Below, in pieces: positions 1-13,500 of a stretch of DNA of 64,000 bases; position 1 is the first letter of the stretch, and each line of letters begins with the position of its first letter. The stretch covers positions 19,395,385 to 19,459,384 of the forward strand of contig NC_088295.1 in the NCBI RefSeq assembly GCF_032854445.1. Direction: 5' to 3'. The notes below the pieces were generated by a model. The model made no database searches. It worked only from the letters and a program-made list of their open reading frames with translations, and was not told the origin of the DNA. Source of the DNA: Liolophura sinensis. Its lineage: Eukaryota; Mollusca; Polyplacophora; Chitonida; Chitonidae. Position numbers and translations under genes: made by a program.

Positions 1-214
1 TGGCCCAGGGATGTTCTGATTTGGCCTCAGATTAATGGAACTACATGCAGCACATAAGAAAAGCCAGAGTCTGAATTTAAAAGCTGTAATGCTAATAATA
101 AAGCAGCCTTTCACTTTGGTTGGCTAGGAACTTGGGAGATGAGGTAATGTCTAGGATTAGGGTATCGCTGGCTAGCGTTAAGGTTAAGTGTCTGTGTTAT
201 TATTTTCCCTACAG

Positions 215-632
215 CCGATCACTTAGAATACCTTGTTCAGTCGCCTGCGTTCAGGATCCAAACAGACACAACTTTCTGGACCATATTGCCCTGCATTGAC
301 TTATATGAGAAAAAGACTGATCAGCTTTATTGTGGAGATGCATGGAATTCCTTCATGTAGTCTGGGCCCCTGTGTGGATGTGATAAATGTGGAATTTTTG
401 TGACTGTTCCCGTTTAGTTGAGACTTGGTTCTGCTGACCCAGCCGACTCCTCGTCTGTTCTCAGCTACTAGCCCTCACTTTCCTGGCAAAGCTTATCATT
501 GGCTATTGTCTGAGATAGGCAGGCCAGAACTGTGTACCTACTGGGTTTCATTTGGATTGGGTTTCTGCAATGGCACATTGGTGATCCTTACTGGACTGGC
601 TAAATTTATCCTCGTTGATTAGCTGAAGGAAA
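215..632 (+). other. ANK: Probable 5' UTR exon segment
   Basis: The bases before 215 read TATTTTCCCTACAG, a good splice acceptor, so the first coding exon may extend back to 215 and be joined to non-coding exons outside the window. The segment has upstream ATGs, for example at 337 with a short frame ending at TGA. The 65-codon frame at 425-622 shows no recognisable protein and is best read as untranslated. No promoter element is evident. The acceptor call is an inference. Confidence 0.4.
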
Positions 633-740
633 ATGGCTGCGGCTGCTGCCGCGGCTGCGGCCGCCACCCAGGTCATCATGGATGACACTCCTCCTCAACA
701 TCGTCCCTCTCACATTGCCCTCAGAGACTCCCCAAGAGAG
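633..740 (+). CDS. ANK: Ankyrin coding exon 1: start codon and polyalanine N terminus
   Basis: ATG at 633 has A at -3 and G at +4, a good Kozak context. It is followed by ten alanine codons of mixed type (GCT, GCG, GCC), then a polar stretch ending in DSPRE, and a GTAAGT donor at 741 (phase 0). The 36 residues precede the first repeat and have no known domain. The local sequence is GC-rich against an AT-rich surrounding. The start is supported by the in-frame phase-0 join to exon 2. Confidence 0.8.
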
Positions 741-3700
741 GTAAGTCTGTCCAGTACATCACATGCCCAGTGTACAGTGTAAAATAGGTTTGTATGCACA
801 TATACATTGTGACAGACCTGCTTGGCATGATCTGCCAGTTCCTCAAAAATGTGGTGCTTTTGATATTAACCTTTGTGAAAATTTCTAATTGTGGATGGTG
901 TATTCGAGCAGGTATGACATTATATGGTCAATATGTACAGGGTACAGTTATTACATTTACTTGTGCTGTTGGCTAGACAGTATATCCATTGTGCGAGGTA
1001 CCTGTGTGTACTTGATATTTGTGCTAGTCCTTTGTTTGATGATCTCACCATTCGGAATTTCATTGTTTAAGAATCAGAGGAATTTCAATGCTACTTTTAG
1101 GAATCCTTAGAATAGGGTTTATCAACAGTAATCAACAGAAATAACATTTACACTCACTTAAAAAAAAAATGCTGAATCGATGATTGACTGAATTTGGGCA
1201 TCTGTTACTGGCACCATTGCACATGTGAACAGTATGAAAACCTATCCATGTGCCACCTTGATACCTACCACACTATTGGCTTGGCTGTCTTATGTGAACA
1301 TGACATTGAACATATATAGGTAGAATTAAAGTTATGTGAAACTTTCATTTTTAAATCATTGAATGTATGGTCAATAAAAAGCCGTATTTGTGAAATTCAG
1401 AACTTCTGTCTACATGTACATGTGACTTCATGTATGGCTCAGGTTAAAATGAGGTGATAATGCATGTACTGGTTACATGTATGTCTGTGTAGGTTAGCCC
1501 CCTGCATCAAGTACATCTGATATCAGCCTACAGACCCAACCTCTCATATTGGAGCCATGTGTTAGATGAAATACCTACATGTAGAATAATAGACCCACCC
1601 TGAGTGTTATCATTTGAACTGGCTGCTTTGAGCAAGCTGCTGTTGCACAGACGCCCAGAGATGAGAACGGGTGTGTTTGCTTTGTTGTTGTTAGGCCAGT
1701 GTATGACGATGAGTAACAAATGCCAATAAACATAACCAGGGTGCTGGCTTCTCATAGGAGGAAAATATATTTTTCTAGGTCCCGCACTAGTAATTTTATT
1801 TTTCTATGTATGTTTTTTTTAATTATTATTATTTTGAAACATATATGTGAACATGTAGCTGTATTAATTTTTTTACTCTTGCCTTAGGTAAACAGATGAC
1901 AGTTTCAACATGTTAGTGTGTGTGTGTGTGATGTGAATTTATGTGCACATGTAAGGTTTCACCGGAAAACAAAAACATATGTCTCTGCTTAAGTTGAACT
2001 ACATGTAATATGTATGAAAAAAAACCCATCTGAGAATGAGTTCAACAGAAGAACTGGCAGAGTAACTCTGATCTTCTTGTTGATGTAAATATATGTCATT
2101 ATAAAATTATTAAGTCTAGCATGTCTAGAAATTAGGTTTAACCTTGGGGTATAATGTTTCAAAAATTGACAACAAAAGATATATGCATTCTACCATATTT
2201 TGAGATAATTTTGTGAGATATTTAGTTCTGTGTATATATATAGACGTACATGTTAACAGTGGAAGGGGTGATATCTGGCTGACTGGATTAACTCCCTTGG
2301 ATTTTGGGACTCATTTGTTTCTAACTGTGCTCCCCAAATACGACATGATAATGACTGGTTCTGTCCTAGGGAATCTTATAAATGTGCATGTTACATGTAC
2401 TCTTCACCAAATACATGACCCAGGTACAGAGAAATCCAAAGGAATTCTATAGATTATGAAAAAATTGTCCCTGTATGCATGATTGGCTTCTTTTCTCTTG
2501 GGGTGTGCTCAAAATGCAGCTGAGAAACCTTTTAAAATACATGTATTACGTACGTCATTTTAATTGTTAAGGCATTTTCATCAAAATAGTTGCTCTTCAC
2601 ATGCTTTTTCTATGGTTTACCCTGCCACCTCTTGAAATAGTCTCATGATATTCCTAAACCTTTTATGTTTTTTGTAAGAAAACTTTGGTTTTATATGTTG
2701 AAATTTGGCATCCATTTCTGTGTAATATTCAGTCCATGTGGGTTCAGTGGGTCCATTATTTCCTGAGGTATACTTAATGCTGGTTGGCTTTAGTTGTTTG
2801 GCAGTCTGGTGACCAGATGACGATAGCCTGTATAGAAATAACGGTATGGTGATTCCTGCCCCCCCCCCCCCCTCCACGTTCAGATCAGTCTGTGAAAGGT
2901 GCCAAATAGTGTATTCCCCTAAATGTTTTAAGCCTTTACAATGAAACCTGCTCACGAACCAAGTTGTGGAAGTGGCTAATCATCAGGAATCCGCTCTGTG
3001 TGTCAGGTCTCGGCTGGCCCGAGGTCGCTGCGGCCAGGGAAGCCCCTCAAGCCAATCAGACATGGACAATATTAGTGATTTAGCGGATGGCGCCACATCC
3101 CCCATGACACAGACTAATGTCTAGCTGCGCTAACCCGACTTTATTTCACCTGACACGTCTTTGTGATCTGCGATAAACCTGTCTGCAGTCTCAAATTGAA
3201 ATTTTTTCAACTGTGTTTCACTCGGCATACCACCAGATATTGGCAAAGGTATAAAAGTCTGCACACAGGGTGTTGTCCCTGGAGACCACTACGGTCAGAC
3301 TGATGGATTGGCTGAGGTAACAGGAGGGGTGTCTTACTGATTCTAATCCAACTACTGTTCCAGCCTTCAGTACAAATCCCTGAATCAGTATGAGCGGGAT
3401 GAACAGCCATGTGACCTTACCATATGTGACAGTGCACTGTCTGAACATTGCCTGATCATAATATAGCGACTCCTTTGATCTAGCATGTTGTAGAATTTAT
3501 TCAAATTGATATAAAACTTGCTGCTATTGGAATCCTGCCAAGTGTAAGGTCTGGATGACATTATTGCTGGTTGTCGGCTCACAGCTCTGGATGCCGACTA
3601 CTGACGAGACTGGCCTGCTGCCGATGCAGTGTCCTGAGATAATCTGTCAGAGGGCAGAGAGGAACTGCTCTGATCTCTATTTGATTACTGTAGCAACTTG

Positions 3701-4455
3701 ACAGTCTAATAGGCAGTCAACCTGGCACACTGATGACTAAGTAACACAAGACGTCTGCAGGTTTGTCTGGAAACGTCCCATTGATCTACAGGTGGCTCCA
3801 TTTCTTGCATATTTGATGGCGCGCAATACTTGCTGACTGTTTCTGGTACATGTAAGTCGACGTGGTTAGATGTAAACCACCTACCATGGGATCACTGAAG
3901 GCCTCACAGACTGATGATTCCTTGAAGTCCTTGGTGAGTTGGCCGCACCACCAACACCACAACCATGTCAAGTACATGTACATTTACAGGTCTTGTGACC
4001 CACATGTACTGAGGTTCTGGTGCTTCCATATAGTATCATGCTATATTACATTCCATGATAACAAAACACTGGTATTGGTCGTGACCTAAAGTGATCAAAG
4101 AACTTTAAACCATTGATTGCATGTTTTTATAAAACATATTGTGTTTAGAACAACTAATACAGACCAGACCAGTTGAAAGTGGCTTTGATGTTTTGTAGAT
4201 ACCAGAGAACTTCACAAGAAAGGCGAAATATATACAGTTTATAAATACATGTATATCTATTCTCTTGCTCTAGTACATGTATATCTAACAGTATGTTTTA
4301 GTGTTTGAGACACTGGGCAAGAAATAACCCAAACTTTTTCTTTTTTTTCTTCTAATGAAGACAACACCTGATTTGGTTGTGTTGTTTATATGACCATTGC
4401 AATGTAAATGTGTAACTTTTTCCAAGTTTATTTGAGAAACTTGTTGTAATGTATA

Positions 4456-4518
<63 letters not shown>

Positions 4519-7500
4519 TTACCAAGCAATAAGACCACTTCAGGTGGTTTGTTCTGGTTTTGAAAACTGTGTAATAGATTTAGCCTTATATTGAAAATTA
4601 ACTGTTTAGTGTTGTATTTACTGTAAAATCTTATTCATGGTCAGGGTTTTATTTATATGGCTAGAAGGACTTCATGATGTCAAAATCGGTGAGCATACAT
4701 ATGATATTTAGTGCTTGAATATCAATACTTAATGGGCCATCAGATTAATGGGTCGGGAATGTTGGTTTTGAAGTTTAATAGAGTTGTTTCCCTTGGTATT
4801 ATGTTCCTGCATGTGCCATTATTTCTGTGTATGTCATTTTATATAATAGTACTATAAATATCGGTGATGAAATCATAGTAATAATACTGTTATAGTAATT
4901 TAGGGAGAATTTTTTGAACTGATATATATTCAGCTATCAGCTGTGAATACGGCATTGAGGTTTGAATTAGTAGACTCATAAATCCTTCTCATGTGTCATG
5001 GAGCTAACATGAAGATTTTGTGCTCTGACGTACGACCCAGGGAAATCTTGCATATCTCCTGTCAGACCACTTTGTGCCTAAGATAGATGATTATCTGGCT
5101 TATAGCATTGCTTAGTGAGGAATGCCTGTTGATCTGGGCGTGTTGAACCTTCGTATACCATGGTCTCTCTTCCACCACGTAGGAAAGGTCACCACGCATC
5201 ATCCTGGTCCCATGCTGTCATCATAAAAGCAGATGATCATGTATGTCAACTACCCAGTATTGATTATGTGTCACATGATTAAGTTCAAAAAGACATCAGG
5301 TTTAATGTGTAGTTTGATCTGTCCAAACAGAAAATAAATGCTGATATGATTTGTCCCATTAGTGCTGATATGATTTGTCCCAGGCATTTGATAAGACATA
5401 GGACCTCATTTTGTTACAGAAATATGAAATCTAGTGGAATTAACATATAATTTGTGCTGAATCATGTGTCAGATGTTAATATAACATGAAAAGCTGCTAA
5501 GCTGATTGTACATGTAAACATGGACCATTATTATAGCCCCTGATTGTGGGCTGTCTATGCTACGGTTGATTTTAATGGAAATCCATGGTGTATCACATCT
5601 CACTCTGTTAGCTTTTTACCAAGTGGTGGTGTGTGCTCATACCTGTGTCCCACCAGGCCACTGATTTCTTTTCAATTGATCATTTGCCTCTAATCATTCA
5701 AATCACAGTGGCTTTGGTGATTTGCATGTTAGGTTTCCTTAAATACCATTGGCGTAGACATGTACAGATGTCTTAAATGTTATTGTGTGGTCATTTGATT
5801 GGGTTTGATGTAACCCTTGGTATCAAAACAAAAAATCAGTTCAAAGGTGCATTATCAGTACAAATGCAGTGTGTATATGAACCACACTGAATCCCATTAT
5901 ATCCATTTATGACCACTTGCATGGTCCATCACATGTATATGCTTTGCGACATGCTATATGTCTGTGGTGGGTGTTTGTGGATAGATGGTATAGATACAGG
6001 TGTTCTGCTGGTTTTAGTGTACTCACCTGTCATTCCCTGGTCAGCCTTACCTGATTCTGGTCAGTACAGGTCAGTAGGCAGATTCCATTTGCTTCATTAC
6101 CTCTCTGGGTCAGCAGTAGATAATTATAGATAGATTGATTGATAGTCTCTGGTCAGCTAATGGCAATTATTTTCATAGTGTGTTATAATTAATTTTAACG
6201 CACACGTGCTGACTGCAGATGAGGGAGCTTATACACCCCATGTATTTATTATGCTATAGTTATTTACATGTACATGTGCTATTGGCAATTTTGTGTTGTG
6301 TTTGAAAGTTTACTGCTGAACAAAGGATATTTGTATTCCAGCAGTAATGTTTGTAGTTGTAATGCAAGTTGAAAATTGTTATTGGAAAAAGTTAATTTGC
6401 TTGCTAGTGGTATTAGTTTTTAATTTAATACTAGTTGAAGATTGTTGTGTACAGCAAGCCCTATTCTGTGAGATCGTTGAGACTTCTCTTCATCAGAGTG
6501 AATTTTCATGTGCAATTTATTCATGACATGCACATTTCAAGAACTTAGTTTGACCATGTCAGTTTTTTATTCAGTTTATATTATGTTCATCTAATGTTTC
6601 ACATGACATTGAGATATAATAGCCTATGTGTGTGTGTGTGGAAATATGTTCAGCCACAGGTACATGCAGGCCCTGCTGTCAATAAACTGTCCTGTATGTC
6701 AGTTCTGTGTACGAACGCAGGCTAATGCATGCTGTGCAGTGCAGTTTGCCTATAATTACATCTGTGGAGTGCTGCATGATGCTATTCATATACGTGTAAT
6801 AGCTTTGAGGTTGTAGAGAGAAAGTCTGGGTCAGTGACAGAGCTGTAATCATTTTGTGTGTGCTGGAGAAGTCAGGTGACGGGCTGGTTTTGTGTCCAGG
6901 AGCAAGGGACTGCTGGTTGACAAAGCAGATTGGACAGTGCAAGACCACATGGGCACAGTTGCTCTGGTATTTAACACTCTATTGATTAGTCCAGTTTGGG
7001 TCATGCATGTATAAAGGTGGCAGCTGAATGTTGCAGTAGCTCACAGCACTGAGCAACTCAGCTCCACTACCAATAATATATTATGCATGTGGATTGGAAG
7101 AAATTAATGTAGGCATCCTTGGAAGCAACCAATCAGATTGCTGAACATCCCAGCTGCAAGACTGCACATTAGCCCTGCTTTAGATTCAGAATGCCGACAT
7201 AGTGTAGAATAAACGCAGGGCGCCGAGCAGCGCGGGAGGAAGGATGGGAGTGGTAAATATTGGCTTTATCTTCTATTTTTTTTATTATTACATTATCTGG
7301 AGATATGTGTTCCAGAGCAGTATTAGGCTGAAGTTTGTGGAGATTTTGAGGTGATGTGGATATTGTGAGGCTCAAACAAGCTGTAGTGGTCTTGTGCCAG
7401 GAAGGCCAGGTTAGCCTGTAGAGTCCATTTGTCATCGCTCGCTCTACACATTGTCTACAGCTCTACACCTGCCTGGCCTGTCATCCACAGCCATTGTTCT

Positions 7501-10500
7501 CAGGAGTCTCTCTACCTGGGCTCTACTAGGGATACAGTTAACATAAAGCCCTTTATCATAACATAGGGAACAGTAAACTGTATTATCCAGTAAATGATAA
7601 TACAGTAGACATCTTGGTAACTTCTCACCATTGGCTAATGACACAAAACATATGCACATACACAATGAATTGGAATCCTAAGCACTTGTGGCCAACTGTG
7701 AGTGGAGAATTTGGCTGTACAAGGACATGGACATGTATTTCTCTTCTGATGCAGGCCCTGGGTCTATTCCATACACCTGCTCTTTTACCATTACTATTAG
7801 CTTCTCGCCCTCTTAATAAACCTGTGCAGCGAGCAAGCAAATGAAACATTGTATGCATCAGTATCTGTCTAGTTCACAGATTTAATGTTAATTTCTGAGC
7901 TAATTCTTTTCATCCTGAATACCTGAATGGTTGAGTACATGAACATTTCTAAATGTCACACATTATTCAGCTATGTAGATGCATTACCTGGGTGTCAGTA
8001 TTATGAATCCAACAGGCTGAAATACATGCATGTATAGTGTAATGTGTGAAAGTCATATTGAACATAGACCATGCAAAGATTAAGTATTTATTCAGCTATA
8101 TAAGTATGTGTATCTGTTTTGATGTTCACATATACATGTTGCTTAAGAGAAAAGAAAGTCGGAAACTTTCAGGAAAATGTTACATGTGTATATTTGCATC
8201 AAATCTCATTCTGTATTTTCATGTATAATATGTAGGATAGCTGTAGTGTTAGTCTGGTAAAGTAGAACTCACTGTGCAGCCTTGAAGCTATCAGAATGAT
8301 AACTTCACTTTATGTAACATAGTGACATCTTAGGCTACAGGTACATGCAGCCGAATAGGAGTTAGTGTGTACGCTTGCACACCACAAGCTTAAAGCACCC
8401 AGCAAGTTCAGCTGCAATATTATGTGTAAAAAGTGATTGACCTATGTTTAAAGAGACAAATTGTTCTGTTGTCGTCCACATAAAAGACGTCGTCCACATA
8501 AAGTTGAGACTTTACAATCGTAAATTCAGTTTTATCTGGCGTTTCCCTTTGAACATCAATTCACTCGAGTCGCGTAAGTTAGAAATATGGCCGATGACTG
8601 GCTTTTTTGATGGGGTTACCTCCGACAGAAGATGTTCTGCAAACTTTGAAATGTAAAACTCAGTATTGTGTTGTAATTAACCATGTAACTTCAGTTGAGT
8701 TCTACCGTACAGATTGTGGGGAATTACGAATATTTTATAATGCAATATCGAAAGAAAAGATCATATTTGCTTACTAGACTTATAAATCCTTTTCAGTCTA
8801 TTATATTGTTTTGATGTGCAATCCACGATCGAAGGTTGCATTGTGGGAAACTTGGTGCTGCCTCATTTGCATGTTATCTCATTGGGAGGATAGTTTAGAC
8901 TATTGACAGATTTCCCCATATAATTCTCTTAACTGACGTGTGGGAAAAGGTGGCCCAGGAGGCTTAGTTTGGAGCCAAGTGCAACTCATTTTTGTATTTA
9001 GATAGCCAACTTAAAAATTCTGAATCACTTACATGTACATGTATCTCAAAAACTTACAAACAAACTTAAGATGTCAGCTTGCTGCTGAGGAAATTCTAAA
9101 AACGCACTGCACTTCTGTCTTGGTGGAATAGGACAGGACTGTGGACAGGACTGTGAACATGAGGCCGTTGATCAGGCAGGATAAGGTATTTGCATTAATT
9201 ATTGCCAGACCTCGTTTATACATGGATTAATGAAACAGCTGCCGTTGTAGTTTGTCATTGCTCAGTATGCATACTGGTCATTTATGGAAATGAAAAATTT
9301 AGAGATTGGTTGTGTAAGGAGATCACATTAAATATGTGGGAGAGCCAAGTCTGTTAACCATAAACTGATGAAAAAAATTTCCTTTCATATGCAGCTTGTA
9401 TATACTTTATGTATCATCATATCCAACAGGGAAATATCTGCTAGGTAACACTGCACACAGGTAGAGCAATTCCAAGTATGAGAGAGAATATTTCCCAGGA
9501 GTGTGAAATATCTATTTTTGTTGTTGTTGGGTTCATAATTTGTGTTGGTATTCAACATCCCTGCTGACTATGGTGGATTGCGTACAGTGTAAAGGCTGAG
9601 TACGTATGCACATATTATTCATATGTACATGTATATGTATTGCATTTCCTGCTTCATACGGATGGTTAATGGTGTATTTTCCCTGATGACATCACTCCCC
9701 AGCCCAGCAATGGGGTATTTGTAGGGTGCAGAAAATAATCAATACTCCAGCATTTGGATCAGAGTTGATAAGAGCCATCTGTTCACCGGTCAGTCGGCCA
9801 TGAAATGCTACTCGCAGGACAACACACACATGGCTTCATGCCTGCAACTCAGGTGAAGTGTTCCACCTGACATGAAGTAATAATATTTATCTCATATTGT
9901 CAGATTTTGTACAAACATTTGGCATGCATTGTATCTGATAAATAACTGTAGGTGTATGGGAGTTCCTAATGAATTTGCACACTTTGTGGTGAAAAATGAA
10001 TTCTGCTGCTTCTGAGCCCCATCCTGACACCTTCAACATTATAGTGGAATAGTGTACAAAATAACACAAGTTTACATGACTTCTGTATAAAACAACCTCT
10101 AAAAGGGGTACTGGTTAGGCCAAAGGCCAGAACCACCAAGGGTAAAGAGGATGGGATGTGGACAAGGTCATTCATGCAGTAATCACCACTGATATGGGGG
10201 ATTTAAAGCCCACTCTAATGAGAAAAATGCATCATGTAATGAATATCCTGGACCTGTATGGAAATCTGATAATGATATCAGCAGTGTCTGATACCAACAA
10301 TTGTGAATATTCTTCAAGCTTATCCCCTGGAAGTGTCCTCCCAAAATGCTGCAAAACCCTAAGCAGATTTTTATAAACCCACCCATTGCATGGTACTTAT
10401 ATTAGTGATTTAGCATACATTGTTAAATAATAGTTTTACATTTCAGTTAAAGGTCATTTTTTCAAACAATTATATACAAGTTTTACTGAATTTTCTTGAC

Positions 10501-13500
10501 CATGAAAGCTTTTATCCACTCCAGGTGTACTAAAAGCTGCTATGTACAGAGGGTAAATTTACATAAACAGTACCAATAAGTTGATGTTACAGATGATGAG
10601 TGTTTCTGCACTCAGCCAGATGGGAATTTCTGCACTTCCTAGATAATGGCATGATGGACCTGTCTCATCTCAGGGGGTGTTCCTCTTGAGCCAGCTGGGA
10701 ACCAGCCTTCACTATCTTCTCTGGCACACTTCATATGGTTAAGTCCACACCATGTTGTCTTGACTTGTCAGGAAGCGGAGAAACAAGATCTCAAGATGGT
10801 TTCCCTCACAAATACACCTAAACTAACCCACATCCCAGGCTATTTTTGCTTCTTGTTTCCCCACATCCCACCCTTGTCCTAACCTTTTCTCTCTGCCTCT
10901 CTCCTGAATCTTACGGTTCATATAGGCTGTATGCATGTATATGAAGCACCCTGAAAGAGGACTAGTTACACAGATGTCTGTCTGGTCTTCATTGGATGGC
11001 TGGTCTGACCTGATGATGTTGTAAGGTGATGAAGGTTGTGATCTTAAGATGGGGCAGCTAACTGGATAGGGCTGGCCTGCCCTGACCCCACCTTCTCACC
11101 CACAGTCCCACAGCTAAGTGACTACAACCCTTCACATGAGCCTCTGGCAGACTGAGCTAGCAGCACCCAGAAGGAGGCAGTGGCAGGGAACAATCTTAAT
11201 TACTCTTTCGTTTTTGACTGGGACCTTTTTAATGGTCTGCCTGAAATAAGATAAGCACAGCATGACTTTGGCTCATCATCTCTTGGAGTTTCATTTTTTC
11301 GGACAGTTGCCAAGAGAGTTTTTGAAAAGTGGAAGACTATAGAGGCACCACAGTTAATAGTCCACTAGGACTGGAATTTTACAGTTATAAATATTCCTGA
11401 GATACAGATGTCCTGATATTTAGGTATATTATACACCTGGACAAATATTGAACTGGTTTAAACTAGCAAGATGCACATGAAAAAATGGATTCCGTGGGTA
11501 AGTGTGAATGTAATTACATCATTAAAATATCAGACTACACACATGTGGTGGTAAAGCCTGGCGTATTGGTGGTCTGAGGAATGCTGTGTGTTGAAAAGGA
11601 AAGGTCTGGAGAAACATACTTCTGGGGTTTTGTATAGGCTGCATTGATTTGCAAGACTTTCTCATTCTTCTTTTGGTTCATAGCTCGGTTCATGATTAGT
11701 GACTAGTGATGCTTGTACGTGTAACCATAATGTTGCTCTTGATGGATAGTATAAGTGTACATGTATGCATTTCTGCTGTAGCCTTTGTGGTGACCTTGTG
11801 AACAGTTGGTATATTATTTACATACATCATCATGTGTACATAGGTAAGAAGGGTCATGGTGGTTGTTTGAAGTGGTGATTCCAGATGATGGTTTGGTATC
11901 TGATTGAGATATGGCGTCTGATGAAGACACAGCTGAAGGGTGAGGGTTTGTGGGTAGAAGAAGGCTGCTGCTGTATGCTGTGGTATCATGATCTATAGTT
12001 AGACTAAGTGACCTGACCCAGCTGGCACTGCATTTCACAACTGTTTTGTACACCAGTCTCACCATTCACTCACAAACCCAGTCTTCTCATGGCCTCATCT
12101 GGTCCAACACAACATCACATCCCTGGTTTTCTCAGCAGTTGTAGCTCCACATGTTCACACATATCAACACTTTCACCTGGGTGCCTGTAACTTTCGATAA
12201 ACCCTTGGATTGCCAGGTGAATGCAGCTTGATTTGTAAACCTTCTTATGATTGGCTCCTGTATTGCTCATTTTTTAAGAATAATTTGGATAATGGAATGC
12301 AAAAGGCATTCCCAAGCTGGTGAGTAGTTTAAAAAGAATAACTTGTATTGATATTGTAATATTACATTTTGCAAAGTCTTGTCTCACTGGTAAAGGACAT
12401 ATAGGAAACATCAGTGACATTGGTGGTTTGCTGGGTTGCAGGTACTCCACTGACAGCCAGATGTCAGTTCATTGCGCTTGTGATGTAGTTAATGAGTACA
12501 CTCTGACTAATAATAAGAGACAAGATTAGGAGTAATTTCTAAGCCACATTCCAGTCTAATTTCTCTGTGATCATGCAGCAAATAGATGTACTTGTAACAT
12601 GCCTAATGATATGCTTATTGCATGCATTCACACAGCATGTAGTCTCACATGTTTGTATTAACTTGTGTAAAATTACACATGACTCATGGCAGATATTCTG
12701 GTTATTCACCAGCTAATTGGGTATTTCTCATGACATTGTGTTCACATGGTCGTGTTGAGTCTGTGACACTCAGGTGCACACTGTAATAGGCCCAGGTTAA
12801 CTCGGATAGAATTGGCTGGGTTAATGCCTTCCTCAGATAAATGTGTACATTTACTGTGTGTGCTGCAGTTAATGTCATCTAGGCTGATGTGATGAAATGG
12901 AAATTTGCTGTTTGCTATCCGTTTCCATTTCGCAATGTGCTTGGTAAGCTGTCAGCAAGTCTGTTGTGAGTCTTCTAGGAATTGTCATTAAACAGTAAAA
13001 AAAATTATGACATAAAGGAAGTTGTAAAAAATTTCTTTGCCGATGCTGGTGATCATTTGTTGACATACATGTACTAACAAAAAGTACTGCATACACTTGC
13101 TATGGTCTTGATGGTATACCCATGTGCACATGTAAGTCAAACTACATGTATTTATTCTTCTTTTATTGTTCACGTATTGTACATATGTTGTTTTCTTGCA
13201 GAGTGACGGAAATACAAGCTTCTTGCGAGCAGCAAGAGATGGGAACTTGTCTGAAGTGCTGGAGTACCTTAAGGGCAGCACCGACATCAACACCAGTAAT
13301 GCTGTAAGTCCTCTCCTCGATGATGGTTGATTTTAATACTTAGATTCAACATTACAAAGCTTGTACTGTGTATACTAGGTATATTATTGATTGCATTTAG
13401 AACAACAATCTGTTTATGGATGTACATGTATTGGCTGTTATGTTGCAGAATGGCCTGAATGCCCTCCATCTGGCCTCAAAGGAAGGCCATGTGAACATTG

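Larger units (their letters stand above)
741..13201 (+). other. Intron 1 (12.5 kb)
   Basis: Long AT-rich intron. It contains a 14-base C tract at 2859-2872, an (AT)n run at 4459-4516, a short tandem duplication at 5341-5381, and a candidate TATA box plus alternative first exon around 7010-7252 (separate entries). Open frames up to 112 codons on both strands show no recognisable protein. Nothing else is supported. Confidence 0.7.

Noticed and set aside
425-622. 65-codon frame upstream of the start codon
   Set aside because: Out of step with the gene, no recognisable protein. Treated as 5' UTR.
2617-2955. Minus-strand 112-codon frame
   Set aside because: Spans the poly-C tract (GGGG run in the protein) and resembles nothing. 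Chance frame in intron 1.
3062-3118. ATG frame ([19 protein letters not shown]) after a CCAAT box as another first exon
   Set aside because: The only donor is GTCTAG, a weak site with an immediate in-frame stop. No TATA. Kept below threshold.
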